Of a DNA stretch of 64,000 nt, positions 11,990 to 23,574 are shown piece by piece (position 1 is the first letter of the stretch; each line of letters starts with the position of its first letter). The stretch is from NCBI GenBank assembly GCA_949825065.1, contig OX463862.1:19213118-19277117 (forward strand), given 5' to 3'. The notes beneath the pieces are model-generated. The model was not told where the DNA came from. It ran no database searches and worked only from the letters and a program-made list of their open reading frames with translations. This DNA is from Odontocerum albicorne. Lineage: Eukaryota; Arthropoda; Insecta; Trichoptera; Odontoceridae. A program made the translations under genes and the position numbers.

Positions 11990-12650
11990 TGGAATATTCC
12001 GTAAGCTGTCATATAACTTTATACCAGAAGGCATTAAACTGGTTGAATGTTAGAAATAGACACAAAATTCACATGCTGTCTCTATTGTGTAATATCCTTA
12101 ACTGTCCCGCCGCCCCCTCTTATCTCGCCGAAAATTTTCAGCGTCTTTCCAAGGGTTAGCGCTACGCTCAAACAGAGATTGTTTATTGGTCTTTCTAGTT
12201 CGCCGCTCCTCTTTCTTTTACGTCGTCCTTTACTGTCCATGCAGTGAGACTCTGGAATCAGTTGCAAACCAATATAAGACTCGCTCCGTCCTTGGCATAC
12301 TTTAAGAAGCGACTGAAAAAACTCTTATTTTCTAATCAATAAAATAACGTGTTTCATTTCCGATTTTTCTTTTCCTTTCCTCTCCACCATCCCTTCCTTT
12401 CCTTTTTATTGATGATATCTCACTTTAAGTGTAAAATAATGTTCGGGTGATTGTCCGTCCTTGTGGGGTTCGTGGGCATATATATGATCACGTATGTGCT
12501 TATGGATTTCGTGGGGATGGATAGTCATTTGAATCATTTATGTAACTTGCTTCATTTACTTTTGTCTGGTTGGTTGGAAGAGATGGCCGCCTGGCAATAA
12601 GCCCGCCAGATTGTATTTATAATAAAAGTGTTAAATAAATAAAAATAAGT
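11990..12650 (+). mobile_element. LINE family A, ORF2 end plus 3' UTR
   Basis: This is the most informative copy of family A. The coding remnant reads NWLNVRNRHKIHMLSLL and APSYLAENFQRLSKG, then after one frameshift VSATLKQRLFIGLSSSPLLF, and after another AVRLWNQLQTNIRLAPSLA, FKKRLKKLLFSNQ and a stop (about 12342). Such an ending (AVRLWNQLP...FKKRLK) is seen in CR1/Jockey-group LINEs. The 3' UTR follows and ends ggttggttggaagagatgg...caataagcccgccagattg...aataaataaaa. Confidence 0.8.
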
Positions 12651-13045
12651 TAACCGCGGTGCATACTTTGGGAACCACTGAACTAAGACATTAAAATTTA
12701 TAGATTGTTTTATTGTTTATCTAGTGAACAAAGTATATCCTTAATAGTAGTATATTTACTTCATTTTCTTTCCTTTATTCTGTACGATTTGAAGTTTCTT
12801 CGTTTCATTTTGATTGCTTAGGAAATGAAACCTTGAACAATAATTTAGATATGGTGCAATTATTTATCATATACGAAGTACATTGTTTTGAAACATTGTT
12901 TTGTAACATTTTTTTTCCATTCATTGTTTTGTAACATTTTTTTTTCATTCAACCAGCTTTGCATCCATGATCATGTCCCTTTATTCTTGAGGTGCCTTCT
13001 CCTATCGAAGGTTGACCATCATTATGGCTATTATTACATTGTTTG

Positions 13046-13105
13046 CAATAAGCCCGCCAGGTTACAATATGGTTGTGCAACGAAAGTGTAATACAATACA
13101 CTAAA
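13046..13105 (+). mobile_element. SINE1 tail fragment
   Basis: aataagcccgccaggttaca ... cgaaagtgtaatacaataca, with no head. Confidence 0.55.
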
Positions 13106-13329
13106 TTAATTTATATGGTAAACCGGAACGTTAACAATGAATAAAAAGGCAACTTTTCACAAGACCATTGGCACAGGTAATGCTGTCTCTCTGATAATCG
13201 GGCAGATTTCTAGAGTATTACGACACAATAATGACAGATCAAAAGAAAAGTCAATTTCGAGGCTTTTTTCAATTATCGATACCTCTTGCTACAGCCAATA
13301 GACATAATGTATATTACATTTATCAGTAA

Positions 13330-13719
13330 CAGTGCCGGCCATTCCCGAGGTGCGCTGGAGCGCTGAGCATCAACGCACCTCGAGACGCTGAGCGAATATG
13401 AAATATTGCTGTCTCACGGTTTTCTGTATGTCTCTGTCTGCCCTATATGAATTAGCGTTTCCGTCCGGTGCGTATTGGAGAGCGCTCCGGTAGTATTGGC
13501 AAACTTGGCCGGTCAATTTGAAAACAATATTTTTTTAAATTTGATTTAAATTTTTGTTTTGAATTTTCACCTAAATAAATTTGTCAGTATTCTTATACAT
13601 ATTTAACCTATACAAATATTTAACATTTTTGGAAGTCATGTTTGCGAAATATATTTTAATTACTGCGAATTATTTCTCCGGTTCAGCGCACCAGCGCCCC
13701 TCTAGACCGGCCGCCACTG
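13330..13719. mobile_element. hAT-like MITE with 8-bp target duplication
   Basis: A 390-bp element flanked by the exact direct repeat ATCAGTAA (13322-13329 and 13720-13727). Ends are imperfect inverted repeats: CAGTGCCGGCC...GCGCTGGAGCGCTGA on the left; CAGTGGCGGCCGG...GCGCTGGTGCGCTGA on the reverse of the right. It has GC-rich ends and an AT-rich core with no ORF. An 8-bp duplication with CAGTG ends is typical of the hAT superfamily. Confidence 0.85.
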
Positions 13720-13982
13720 ATCAGTAACTTTATTTTAGAAACATCTACTTTTAATAGCTTATAAACATGTAACGACGGTGAAAAAGTCTCGAATGTTTGA
13801 AGATCGAATTCCAATAGTGCCAAAAAGAGAAGAAAAATAAAGCTAGTGGCTCATGATGGAATCTTACTAACAACATTAGAACATGCAAGTGATACTTGTA
13901 CGTGGCAAAAAAGTTATGGATGTAAGATGAATGTGATGTAAATGAGAGCGTTGCATGGAACGTGTGGGAGAACAATGTTTAA

Positions 13983-14595
13983 CCCTTCCTTCCCTGTGAT
14001 GTGTAACTAGTACACATTGCTTCTAAACACTTTAATATCTCTATAAATATTATAAATACTGGGTTCAAATTTTATGTATTCCTCCGTAATACATTTACGC
14101 ATTGAATGAAAAAAATAATATTAATAATAATTAGCACTTATCGCCCACATCAGAGATATTTTGTGAAAATCGGGAATAAATTCACCAATACAATCAAACA
14201 TGTGCCAGTGTGTGACGTATATTCATTCTAAAAAACCGTCATGGGTGAGAAAGCGACGCTATTCACGTCTCACTCACCCTCTACTTCGGTATACGAGAAC
14301 GCAAAAAATAGAATCTCAGTTCAGTCGCTTCCCTCTTTTTAGTAGCCAACCGGCTTTCGTTCGAGGTGGTTGCTCCGTCCGTTTTGTGAACGTCGTCCGA
14401 TATTTTTTTTCATGTTTTCAGCAATTAAATTTCAATTACGAGTATTATCACTTTTGACTTCAAATTTGATTAATTTAAGCGATTGGCTATGAATATTCTT
14501 ATTTTTCCAATTATAAATAGCTCATTTTTAGATTGTATTGATGTGTATACACATCACCGGAACGGGCGGTTTTTTTTAGCACAGGAAGAGAAATG
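13983..14595 (+). mobile_element. TTAA-flanked MITE (piggyBac-like), copy 2
   Basis: A 613-bp element with TTAA at 13979-13982 and 14596-14599. Ends are CCCTTCCTTCCCTGTG and, reverse, CATTTCTCTTCCTGTG. Homologous throughout to 3549-4192 in the opposite orientation. Short ORFs inside it are accidental. Confidence 0.75.
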
Positions 14596-14746
14596 TTAAT
14601 AATGAATAAGGAATGAGGTAAGCATCCGATTTGAACGAAAATACTACGCTCAAGATGAAGAAAATAGCATTGAGATACGTTTCGACTACGTAGAAATAAT
14701 AAATGATTAAAAATGAACATAACTTATCCATACAAGACGTATTATA

Positions 14747-14935
14747 TAATTGGTACGAGAAGATTGGGAAGACTTAGAGAAACGTGTCATGACCAAATGA
14801 AATAATTATTAAAAGAAGAACGAGAGAAAAGCCTTAGTAATGGTATAGTATGCATGACGAAGTGTATGGACGTGGCAGAAGCGAAAAATGTGTACTAGAA
14901 CAAAATTAAGTGAATATCTGTTATGTTCGCCTAAC
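14747..14935 (+). pseudogene. LINE reverse-transcriptase C-terminal remnant
   Basis: A decayed GxxRxGRxRxxxxD...M-type segment ending tgtatggacgtggcagaagc. It matches in order the better preserved remnants at 48520 and 59880. Heavily mutated. Confidence 0.4.
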
Positions 14936-15582
14936 TTAGTAGGCACATGACGTGATATTGATGACGATAAGCAAAAAGGGTCTGTTTTCTACCACTTAAA
15001 ATTCATTTAATGTCGTTCTGTTTGTTTGGAAAAAAATCAGACGGTCCGTTCGGTGTTTGCGTCATAATATAGATATGCCTGTTTGCCCGATCGATATCAA
15101 TCAATATATTATTCTTCAATAAAAGTAAAACACATTAACCGTGACTTTGCAATATTTTATATTTTTACAAAAAAATCTTAAATCGCAACAAATATTCCTA
15201 GTGAACATTTATCATAACATACCGAAAATTTCCACTGGGAACGGCGAAGTGTGAAGGCGGAAAAATAAATAGAAAAAGAAAAATGGTCGCCATAACTCGC
15301 GTTGGCGGGAACCCCCCGGGGAGGTGCCCAACGCAATGGATTGTGTTGACGTCGACCAAACTGCAAAACCTTATTTATTGCTGTTTATTTATTAAAAAAG
15401 CCTCACTCCGTGGATGTTGAGCGACAAAATGGACGAACGTTACAAGGTGTATTTCAAGTGAATGAAAGACTTATAAGGTTGTAAGAACGAGAAAAGTGGA
15501 AAAAGAGAAAAATACTTTTTCTCTTCCATTATTTTGCCTTCAAAGTATTATTTTACTTTATTTAACTTTCGTTGACGACTTC

Positions 15583-15780
15583 CATTTCCTAGTAAGCAAG
15601 ACGTCTGTCTTCCAACCCGGGGTAACTTGTTCGATTCCCATTGGTATCCGATTTTAAAAAAATCTGATTTTAACTAACTGTTTCTTTAAAATAACTTTCT
15701 GGTTGGTTGGAAAAGATAGCCACTTGCCAATCAACCCTCAAGGTTTTACATTATTCACTGAAATGTAATTAATACAATAA
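15583..15780 (+). mobile_element. SINE1 copy, full length but diverged
   Basis: The head has cctagtaagcaagacgtctg and B box cttgttcgattccc. The body and tail follow (ctggttggttggaaaagata, ccaatcaaccctc). Confidence 0.75.
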
Positions 15781-16295
15781 AACACATCCTTCGTGGATTT
15801 GTTTGTGGAAGCCTTTTTTGGTAAAGTTTTCATGTACAAGCTTTGAAACATATTTTTGGCCTCAAGCTCACAAAGGTGGCCTCCTTGTATTTATAGAAAT
15901 TACTGTTTAAAAGTGCGATGAAGAAAACTGAACTAATCTGTGTATTCTTCGTCTTCTTTGAAGTTCCTCTACTTTTTGGATGTGGGCGATCATGATGGCT
16001 ATCTTGACCTTTGAGGCAGTAGCTCTGAACAAATATATAGTACCATAGTGAAACCACTCCCGTAAATTCTTCAACTTAGAGATATGTCTGCATCTCGCAC
16101 TTCTGCCCTGATTTTCCCCTTCGATATAGATTAAATGTACTCGTATTATTATCCTCACATTAAATCTTCAAAGTGCTATTAATTTATCCATTTGATGGAC
16201 GATAATACTTTATTTATATATTTAAAAACAGGAGTGTAGATCTCATCTGAATTCTCTGGTTCCACATGGTTGAACAACACTGAAATCTACTGATG

Positions 16296-16370
16296 ACCTC
16301 CCCGGCCTAGTTGATTAGACAACTAACATCCACTCAGGGGTTTCGGATTCGTTTCCCAAACGCACCCAAA
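16296..16370 (+). mobile_element. SINE1 head fragment
   Basis: gacctccccggcctagttga ... ggattcgtttcccaa: the tRNA-like head without the tail. Confidence 0.5.
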
Positions 16371-16414
16371 AAAAGGAGTTCCCATTCTGGTAAAACAGTT
16401 TGTCAGGTAACAAT

Positions 16415-16630
16415 ACTTGGAAACACTGAGTACATGTGCGAGTGTTGTTTTCTCTTCATATGCGATAGCGTTACCAATACGTGCTAAGACGAATCGCGAG
16501 TTTTGCGCCTACTCCAGTGTTTCATTATCCAAAGGCTTGATTACTAAGGTTGAATATAATACTGTTTCTCGTTCACACTTTTCAATATATCTGAATCACC
16601 AATTCGAATATGTTGAGAGGTACCATGCGA
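16415..16630 (+). repeat. Dispersed repeat, copy related to 9935-10110
   Basis: Shares tatctgaatcaccaattcga + atatgttgag with the earlier copy and parts of the upstream sequence. The 74-codon ORF over it has no recognisable product. Confidence 0.4.
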
Positions 16631-16739
16631 ACTACTGCTAACCTGTGAATTATAAATAAATATCAAAACAGCGCAACCCCTAAATGCCCTCGAGACTCGT
16701 ATTACGAACTCCAGAACTTTATTGACAGATAAATAATGT

Positions 16740-17660
16740 AAATATTATACAATACATACTGTGTGAGACCAATCGTAACTTATAGATTAGAATCAAAAGC
16801 AGCTACAATAAAAATAGAAAGAATGTTCACTTCAAATTAAATGCTAGAGATAGAAACTCCCGTATTGGAGAAATATTGGCAGATAAATACTTAATGTATG
16901 AGACCAATCGCGACTTATAGATTAGAATCTAGAGCAGATACAACAAAAATAAAAAGAATATTCACTACAAATGAAATGACAGAGATAGAAAATCCCATAT
17001 TGGAAAAATATTGACAGATAAATACATACTGTATGAGACCAATCGCGACTTATAGATTAGAATCTAGAGCAAATACAACAAAAATATAAAGAATGTTCAC
17101 TACAAATGAAATGCTAGAGATAGAAACTCCCGTACTGGAGAAATATTGGCAGATAAATACATAATGTATGAGACCAATCGCGACTTATAGATTAGAATCT
17201 AGAGCAGATACAACAAAAATAAAAAGAATATTCACTACAAATGAAATGACAGAGATAGAAAATCCCATATTGGAAAAATATTGACAGATAAATACATACT
17301 GTATGAGACCAATCGCGACTTATAGATTAGAATCTAGAGCAAATACAACAAAAATATAAAGAATGTTCACTACAAATGAAATGCTAGAGATAGAAACTCC
17401 CGTACTGGAGAAATATTGGCAGATAAATACATAATGTATGAGACCAATCGCGACTTATAGATTAGAATCTAGAGCAGATACAAAAAAAAATAAAAAGAAT
17501 GTTCACTACAAATGAAAGTATTGAGATAGAAACTCCCATATTGGAGAAATATTGACAGATCAATACAGGATGTATGAGACCAATCGTGGCTTATAGATTA
17601 GAATCTAGAGCAGCTACAACAAAAATAAAAAGAATGTTCATCACAAATGAAATGATGAAC
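16740..17660 (+). repeat. 135-bp satellite built from a LINE coding segment
   Basis: About seven units. The motif tatgagaccaatcgcgac recurs at 16897, 17032, 17167, 17302, 17437 and 17573, i.e. every 135-136 bp, with two alternating variants (a 270-bp dimer). Each unit translates as RPIATYRLESRADTTKIKR + MFTTNEM..., matching the C-terminal region of RTE-group LINE reverse transcriptases (RPxxTYGxETRADTxKTKR...TxEM). The unit is 45 codons, but most copies have a stop. Confidence 0.85.
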
Positions 17661-17860
17661 ATATAAACTCCCGTATTGAAGAATTATGTAAAGTAGTAGA
17701 TATTGTGAGTTGGGGTAGAAATCGCAGAAGACACTGGCAAGGCCGTGTGGAAAGAATGTATAAAACAAAATTTCCCTTCGTGACAAGGCATGAAATACCT
17801 GCGAGTAGTCGTTCTCCAGGAAGAACCTCCAAAAAATTAGGGTAGCTGGGAACCACCATC
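17660..17860 (+). pseudogene. RTE-like LINE ORF remnant following the satellite
   Basis: After the last satellite unit the reading continues as DIVSWGRNRRRHWQGRVERM, then ASSRSPGRTSKK, the next conserved block of RTE reverse-transcriptase tails (WxRxRRRxWxxHVxRM ... GRRxPGRPPKRW). It shows where the satellite monomer came from. Confidence 0.7.
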
Positions 17861-18187
17861 TCAAGAGAGACAGTCCTCGTGATAACAGACCACAAGTCTA
17901 ACGGAAGTAAAAGAAGTAGAAATACCATAATATTGTACATACTCGTAACTTAAACTCCACCCTTTCGGAATATCAAATCAATGAAGCTTCATTGACAAAG
18001 AAGTTATCTTGCAAAATTGACCAATAATCCGGGTTCTATCGAGTGGCATCTAAGATAAATACAAATTGTTAAGAAAATTGTAAATATATTGCATATTTTC
18101 GAATTATTATATGTCGTTATTCCTCTTCGACTTTTTAAATTTTTAATGTTCATTAAATACATCAATTCATATCCACAGTTCATAACA

Positions 18188-18345
18188 ATTTGAGGTGCAT
18201 GGTTGCGCAGTAATGGACTGGACTTCTGTGCAGGTTACCGGTTCGAACCACGCGCTGTATTACTTCGAATGACACAGGCATTTTCCGCCTAATGTTCGGG
18301 AGTATAACAATATTTATGACTTTGGTCATATACGAGGATATTATT
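18188..18345 (+). mobile_element. SINE2 copy, 5' half
   Basis: tRNA-like head gaggtgcatggttgcgcagt with B box ggttcgaaccacgcgctg, then the body to gactttggtcatatac. The element's 3' half is displaced to 19301-19545 by the rearrangement described for 18346-19449. Confidence 0.75.
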
Positions 18346-19449
18346 AAAGTGAGTGGGCCGTTGCTCACCAGCAAACTCACTGACCAACATGGCTGTACTG
18401 GATCTGATAGCACACCAAATTGAGACAATCGGAGAACACCGGCATGTTTTATTTTTTTTATTTTTCGAAATAATACATAGTCGCCATTCCTCTCAATGCA
18501 GGTGGTGACGCGGGGTATCAACTTTTTGATGCTTTCTTCGAAGTAGTTTCCCGCCAACCCCTCCGTCCACTTTTCCACCTCCTCGTCGGTTGAAAACCTT
18601 TTTCCACCCATGTGCAGCTTCAGGGAGGTAAAGAGATAGTAATCTGAAGGTGCTAGGTCAGGGGAATGCGCGGGATGGTTCAGGACATCCCATTTAAACG
18701 AGGCGAGCAGTTCCTTCGTGGCGTTGGCCGTGTGTGGTCTGGCATTGTCGTGCAGCAGGCAGACTCCTTTTGTCAGCATGCCTCTCCTCTTGTTTTGAAT
18801 CGCCCTCCGCAATTTTTTTAGGGTCTCACAGTATCTTGCAGAGTTGATGGTCTCCCGTTGAGGCATATATTCAATTAAAATTATGCCTTGACAGTCCCAA
18901 AACAATTTCGTCAGTCACAATTGAAGGTCTTCCGCTCCTCTGATCATCATGCACAGACATACGACCGTTTTTAAACTCGCGACACCACTTGTACACACTC
19001 GTACGATTCATAGCTTTATCACCATATGCAGTTTTCACCTCATTATAAACCTCAACCGGAGGTTTTCTCTTCCAAACGAGATAACGGATGACGCCGCGTA
19101 TTTCGCACTTGGCAGGAGATTGGATTGATATTTTTCACGAAACGTGTTGTCGCGTCGACACTTCTCAACGTACTGACCTCGAACCGGTCTCGTTGCGGAG
19201 GGGAAGGGTCAGGCTACACGGAAGTGTGGCCAACATGTCGAAAATAAAATCCATTCGGTCGTGAGAGCCTCAGTACCCTTACTTTTTGGATACGCCTCGT
19301 CTTTGGTCATATACTAGTATATTATTTCGAAAAATAAAAAAAATAAAACATGCCGGTGTTCTCCGATTGTCTCAATTTGGTGTGCTATCAGATCCAGTAC
19401 AGCCGTGTTCGTCAGTGAGTTTGCTGGTGAGCAACGGCCCACTCACTTT
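18346..19449. repeat. Large inverted repeat (two 129-bp arms) around a mariner remnant
   Basis: The left arm (18346-18474) is the near-perfect reverse complement of the right arm (19321-19449). Both are the SINE2 3' region (gtgagtttgctggtgagcaa, caatttggtgtgctatcaga). The right arm is in the normal SINE2 orientation; the left arm is inverted. The arms enclose about 850 bp containing a deleted mariner. Confidence 0.85.
18484..19120 (-). pseudogene. Internally deleted mariner transposase
   Basis: The reverse strand reads SPAKCEIRGVIRYLVWKRKP, then AMNRTSVYKWCREFKNGRMS and DDQRSGRPSIVTDEIV, then jumps at about 18900 with a frame change to FWDCQGIILIEYMPQ. It continues LLHDNARPHTA and SPDLAPSDYYLF (last two Asp, 34 apart) to CIERNGDYV. 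The middle third, including the first catalytic Asp (DETW-type block), is missing. A putative 5' end (actttttggatacgcctcg) lies near 19282-19300; no matching 3' end is seen. Confidence 0.85.
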
Positions 19450-19545
19450 AAAAAATCAACGACATCGCGTTGCTTTCCCACTGGCTTTACGTTACTGAGC
19501 CTCGTAGAAGAGGAAATCCTCGACTATGAGACCCAGCAACGACGG
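19301..19545 (+). mobile_element. SINE2 copy, 3' half
   Basis: ctttggtcatatactagtat, then the tail through ctcgactatgagacccagc, as in the complete copy at 36207. Confidence 0.65.
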
Positions 19546-20287
19546 CAACGAAGACATAACAATGCTCAGAAACCCCCCTCCATTTTGTGGATGTAGACAA
19601 ACGTTTCACTAAATAAATACCTGTGATGAAGTGGTATCATTCCTTTATCACCAATTTCATATATTTATGCGAAATATTAAACGCTTATTTGAATGATGTA
19701 TATTCTTACACATACTTTAATCTCAAGCTATCACACACACAATTTCAGCCGTATAATAATTTGAACAACCTCATAAAAATCCAACAACTCCTCATAACAC
19801 ACTCCAAAAACTCGTTAAGTTTATTAAAAAAAAACTAAATTATTCGGACAGTACCGGTTAGATGGCGCTAGTGCAGATGTGATAGCGTCAAGTGATATGA
19901 AAATAAATTGTCTCCTACATCTGCATTCACAAATGGGGAATAACTCAGACTTTATTCACGTGCTATTTGGGGTGGAAATGGTTGGGAAAATATGACATGG
20001 CAAAAATAAAAAGGAGAGAATTCATAGTTTTGACACGTCGGCGGATTTAATATTAAACGTGTTTTGTGAATATGGACATGCCAATTCTCGAGGGGAGCAG
20101 TTTGAAAAATATTAGTCAGGATACTCGTTGTTTCAGTTTTTCGCAGTAAATATAATCTGCGTTGTAATTCTCTTTGGAATAAGGAAGCGGATGGAATTGG
20201 CAGGCATACAGAATAAAATTTTAACTTATAAAGTAAAAAAATACCTCTCGTTTAATTTATGTATTATACTATATTTTTTAACACTTT

Positions 20288-20480
20288 CTGTAACACAGCT
20301 TGTCAGGTTTATTACTATACGACAATATTTCCAACCAATCAGAAAGTTGTTAGAAAAACCTTAAGTGAGAATTAAACTTGTTTCCAACGGGAATCGAAAA
20401 AAATGAGTTCCAACGGGAATCGAAGGCGAAGCACCCTAGCTGAAAGACAAGCGTATTACCAATTAGGTTATGGATGTCGG
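20288..20480 (-). mobile_element. SINE1 copy
   Basis: Reverse strand: head with ccaattaggttatgg region and caacgggaatcgaa B box (duplicated locally), body aaccttaagtgagaatta, tail tccaaccaatcagaaag. Confidence 0.65.
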
Positions 20481-21024
20481 ATTAAATATTTTTTTACAAC
20501 ATTTACAATATTTATACTATTTTACAATATTTATACTATTTTACACCCTGATAGCTCCATAAGGAACGCTCTGAAGTTTGTCTGAAATGGAAAAAAATAT
20601 TAAAATTCGAAAATCGAAAAATAGATGTCGCTCCAATATCACATTATTGTCGATAATAATTTAGAAAGTTATGATTTGTAATAACAAATTTATTATAACT
20701 TTGTTAAATAAAATGAGGCGCGCACTTTATAAATAATGGTTTCATTAAAAGTATATATGATTTCTTTTTACCCATGTCCTGATGTTGGGTTGAATAAATA
20801 ATAGCCGCGCGTCAACATTTTATTATTTTGACATTCAGATGTCAGTTGATGTGTCGTGGTAGTATTGTTATGTTGAATGCGATATTTCCGTGTGCGAGGA
20901 GTTTGCAATACACTTGTTGAATTTTGGAATAAAACAATCGTTTTATGGTCTATTTCTCACGTCTGTAGTGTTTATTTATGAGATCTCGTAGTGATTTCGT
21001 AAGGGTTTTTTAATGAATATAATA

Positions 21025-22311
21025 GGTTAGTCAATAAGTTTTGAAAGCGACATCTATGGAGCAGTAAAAAAACCAAAATTTCTACGCCATTTTAATATTT
21101 CATCTTTCATAAGAACGTACTCAAAATTTCATTTCGATCTTGACAGATCGTTCTTTGTTTACAAGCCATTTGAAGTTGACGTGTCAGTGTATTTTTTAAC
21201 AATGGAAAAATCCGAATATCGTGCAGTGATTCAATTCTTTGTTTTGGAAGGTTTATAGGCTACTGAGATCCATGCAAAGATGGTAAAAGTATTAAGAGTC
21301 TTCTCTTTCATTTCCAACCGTTCACCGATGGGTTTTGGAGTTTAAGCGTGGCCGTACAAGCGTTGAAGACGATCCACGCTCAGGACGTCCAAAAAGTGCA
21401 TCAACACCAGAAATCATAGCGAAAATACAGGATATGGTTTTAAAAGATCATCGATCGACTGTGGATGTGATAGCTGACACCATAGGCATCTCACATGGAA
21501 CAACATGGCATATTTTGGCTGAAATTTTGGGTTTCAAAAAACTGTGTGCATAATGGGTGCCGCATTTGCTAACAATGCAACAAAAACACGTTCGAATGCG
21601 ACTTTCTGAGCAACATTTGGAGCAATTTCGAAAGGATAAAAAGGTTTTTTTGCGTCGATTCATCACTATGGATGAGACTTGGGTCTACCACCATGATCCT
21701 GAATCAAAACAAGAGGCTAAGGAATGGTGTGAACCAGGTACTTTGGCTCCGAAGCGAGTTCGTGTCCAGAAATCGGCCAAGAAGGTATTAGCGTCAGGTT
21801 TTTGGGATGCAAAAGGAATTTTATTGATAGATTATCTCCAAACTGGTAAGACAATCAACTCTGATTATTATTGTGACCTTTTGGACCAGTTGGATGAAAA
21901 AAAATGTGAAAAAAGACCCGGTTTGCAGAAGAAAAAAATCATTTTTCATCAAGACAATGCACCTGCTCACACAGCTCAAAAAACCATCGCGAAAATCAGT
22001 GAATTGGGGTACGAATTGTTGCAGCATCCACCCTATTCGCCAGATTTAGCTCCCTCTGACTTCTGGCTGTTCTCACACCTCAAAAATTCCTTCGTGGAAA
22101 GCATTTTTCATCAAACGAAGAGGTTATAGCCGTCGTAGAGGAGTATTTTGCAGGCCTTCCAGAAAGTCACTTCCGTGATGGGACAACAAAGTTGGAAGGT
22201 CGTTGGACCAAGTGTATTGATCTTATGGGAGACTATACTGAGCAATAAAAGTGATTTCCCCCCCAAAAAAAATGTATTTTCATTTCCGCTTTCAAAACTT
22301 TTTGACTAACC
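21025..22311 (+). mobile_element. Mariner element, full length but inactive
   Basis: A 1287-bp element with 25-bp inverted ends (GGTTAGTCAATAAGTTTTGA + AAGCG; one mismatch) and TA at 21023-21024 and 22312-22313. It belongs to a different subfamily from the one at 5580, judged by ends and protein. Confidence 0.9.
21202..22248 (+). pseudogene. Mariner transposase pseudogene (DD34D)
   Basis: It starts ATG at 21202 (EKSEYRAVIQFFVLEG), has a stop at 21256, a frameshift near 21290, a stop at 21551, and a frameshift near 22115 before QTKR/NEEVIAVVEEYF. The end is KCIDLMGDYTEQ and a stop. All three catalytic blocks remain: ITMDETWVYHHD, FHQDNAPAHTA, YSPDLAPSDFWLF (34 residues between the last two Asp). 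The nearly complete ends suggest it died fairly recently. Confidence 0.9.
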
Positions 22312-22329
22312 TAGTACGAGTATATTATT

Positions 22330-22440
22330 ATATAAAAGGGGCATTTCTTGTTCTATCGGTGGAAGTGTATCTCGACTAGGTGGATATTATGAGATAAGCT
22401 CAGAATTTTTGATAGCTTCTCTCTTTTATCTTAAATATTA
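22330..22440 (+). repeat. Short dispersed repeat, also at 27450-27590
   Basis: Both places share gtgtatctcgac..ggtggatattatgagat + gagct/ccagac/at..ttttgatagcttct. Type unknown. Confidence 0.45.
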
Positions 22441-23046
22441 TATATTTTCTTTTGCTGTGCCTTTAAATATCATATATTTTATTTAAATTCAGATTTTTAA
22501 AAATAATTTTCCACGGATTTCTCGTGTTACGCAAAGACGGTATGCTAATATTTAGTTGGCTTATTCGCAAAGAAAAATATCAGCCACGATTCTTCTTATG
22601 CTATAAGGCGGTACCCAGAATATATCCACAGTGTCACTCAGTTGGTTCAATATCTTTATACCATGCGTGACTGAGTATTTAGCCATGATATTCGTTCTTT
22701 AAGTTGGTATATAAAACAGAGGGTAATTCCTTGCACGACTATATTTATCGAGGACATATAAACTTCTATTAATATTTATCCAACAATGTGTAAACCGGCG
22801 GAAATATTCATATTTATTTAGAAAACACATCACATTTGTAAGATTTATTGCTTTGTAGAAATTGCCACAAACCATCCACCTTTTGAATCATGAAAAAATA
22901 TTACCATCACAATTGGCATCCGGCGTCTTTTCTGTAAATATGGTTGATCAGAATATCATAACCATCAATCCATGTCCTTATTAGGATATTATGAGTTGTT
23001 CATGGAAGCAAGATCAAATGGTATGGCCGTACAAAAAGATAGGTTG

Positions 23047-23574
23047 ACAGTCGCATCCACAAAGCAAAACTCGCCTTTAATAAGAAATCAAAGATTTTCG
23101 AATCCAACAACATGGACCTAAAGCTCCGCAAGCAATCGGTCATAACATATGTGTGGAGTATTTTGATGTATGGTTGCGAGACATGGTGCATAAGCGAAAG
23201 AGATCGAAAAAGATTGGAGGCCTTCGAGATGTGGACCTATAGACGAATCCTAAGGATTTCCTGGAGAGACCACATTACAAATGACGAGATTCTCAGCAGG
23301 ATCGAAGAAACCAGGCACCTGTCAAACACCATATCGGAAAGGCGTGCAGAATAGATGGGTCATATGCTGCGAGATGAAAATCTCCTGCACAATATACTGG
23401 AGGGAATGATTGAGGGATCGATTGGTAGAGGACGTCCTCGCCGAGAGTATGTGGAGCAAATATGCCACGATATGGACTGCACCTCCTATACAGAGCTCAA
23501 GAGCCTCGCTGAAGACCGAGCGGAGTGGAGGAGGAGATGCAGGGCTTTGCTGCTAACCAATCCCCAGGATTGAA
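23047..23574 (+). pseudogene. LINE reverse-transcriptase C-terminal fragment
   Basis: SRIHKAKLAFNKKSKIFES, then WSILMYGCETWCISERDRKR, LRISWRDHITNDEILSRI, MGHMLRDENLL, GRGRPRREYVEQI. YGCETW and GRGRPR are the hallmark of the region after the RT domain in many insect non-LTR elements. One in-frame TAG at 23352 interrupts an otherwise open frame. 5' truncated. Confidence 0.8.

Noticed and set aside
19623..19838. 71-codon ORF after the SINE2 3' half
   Set aside because: AT-rich, no motif; likely chance.
21335..22129. Two separate small genes
   Set aside because: They are fragments of one mariner transposase broken by stops and frameshifts within clear inverted ends.
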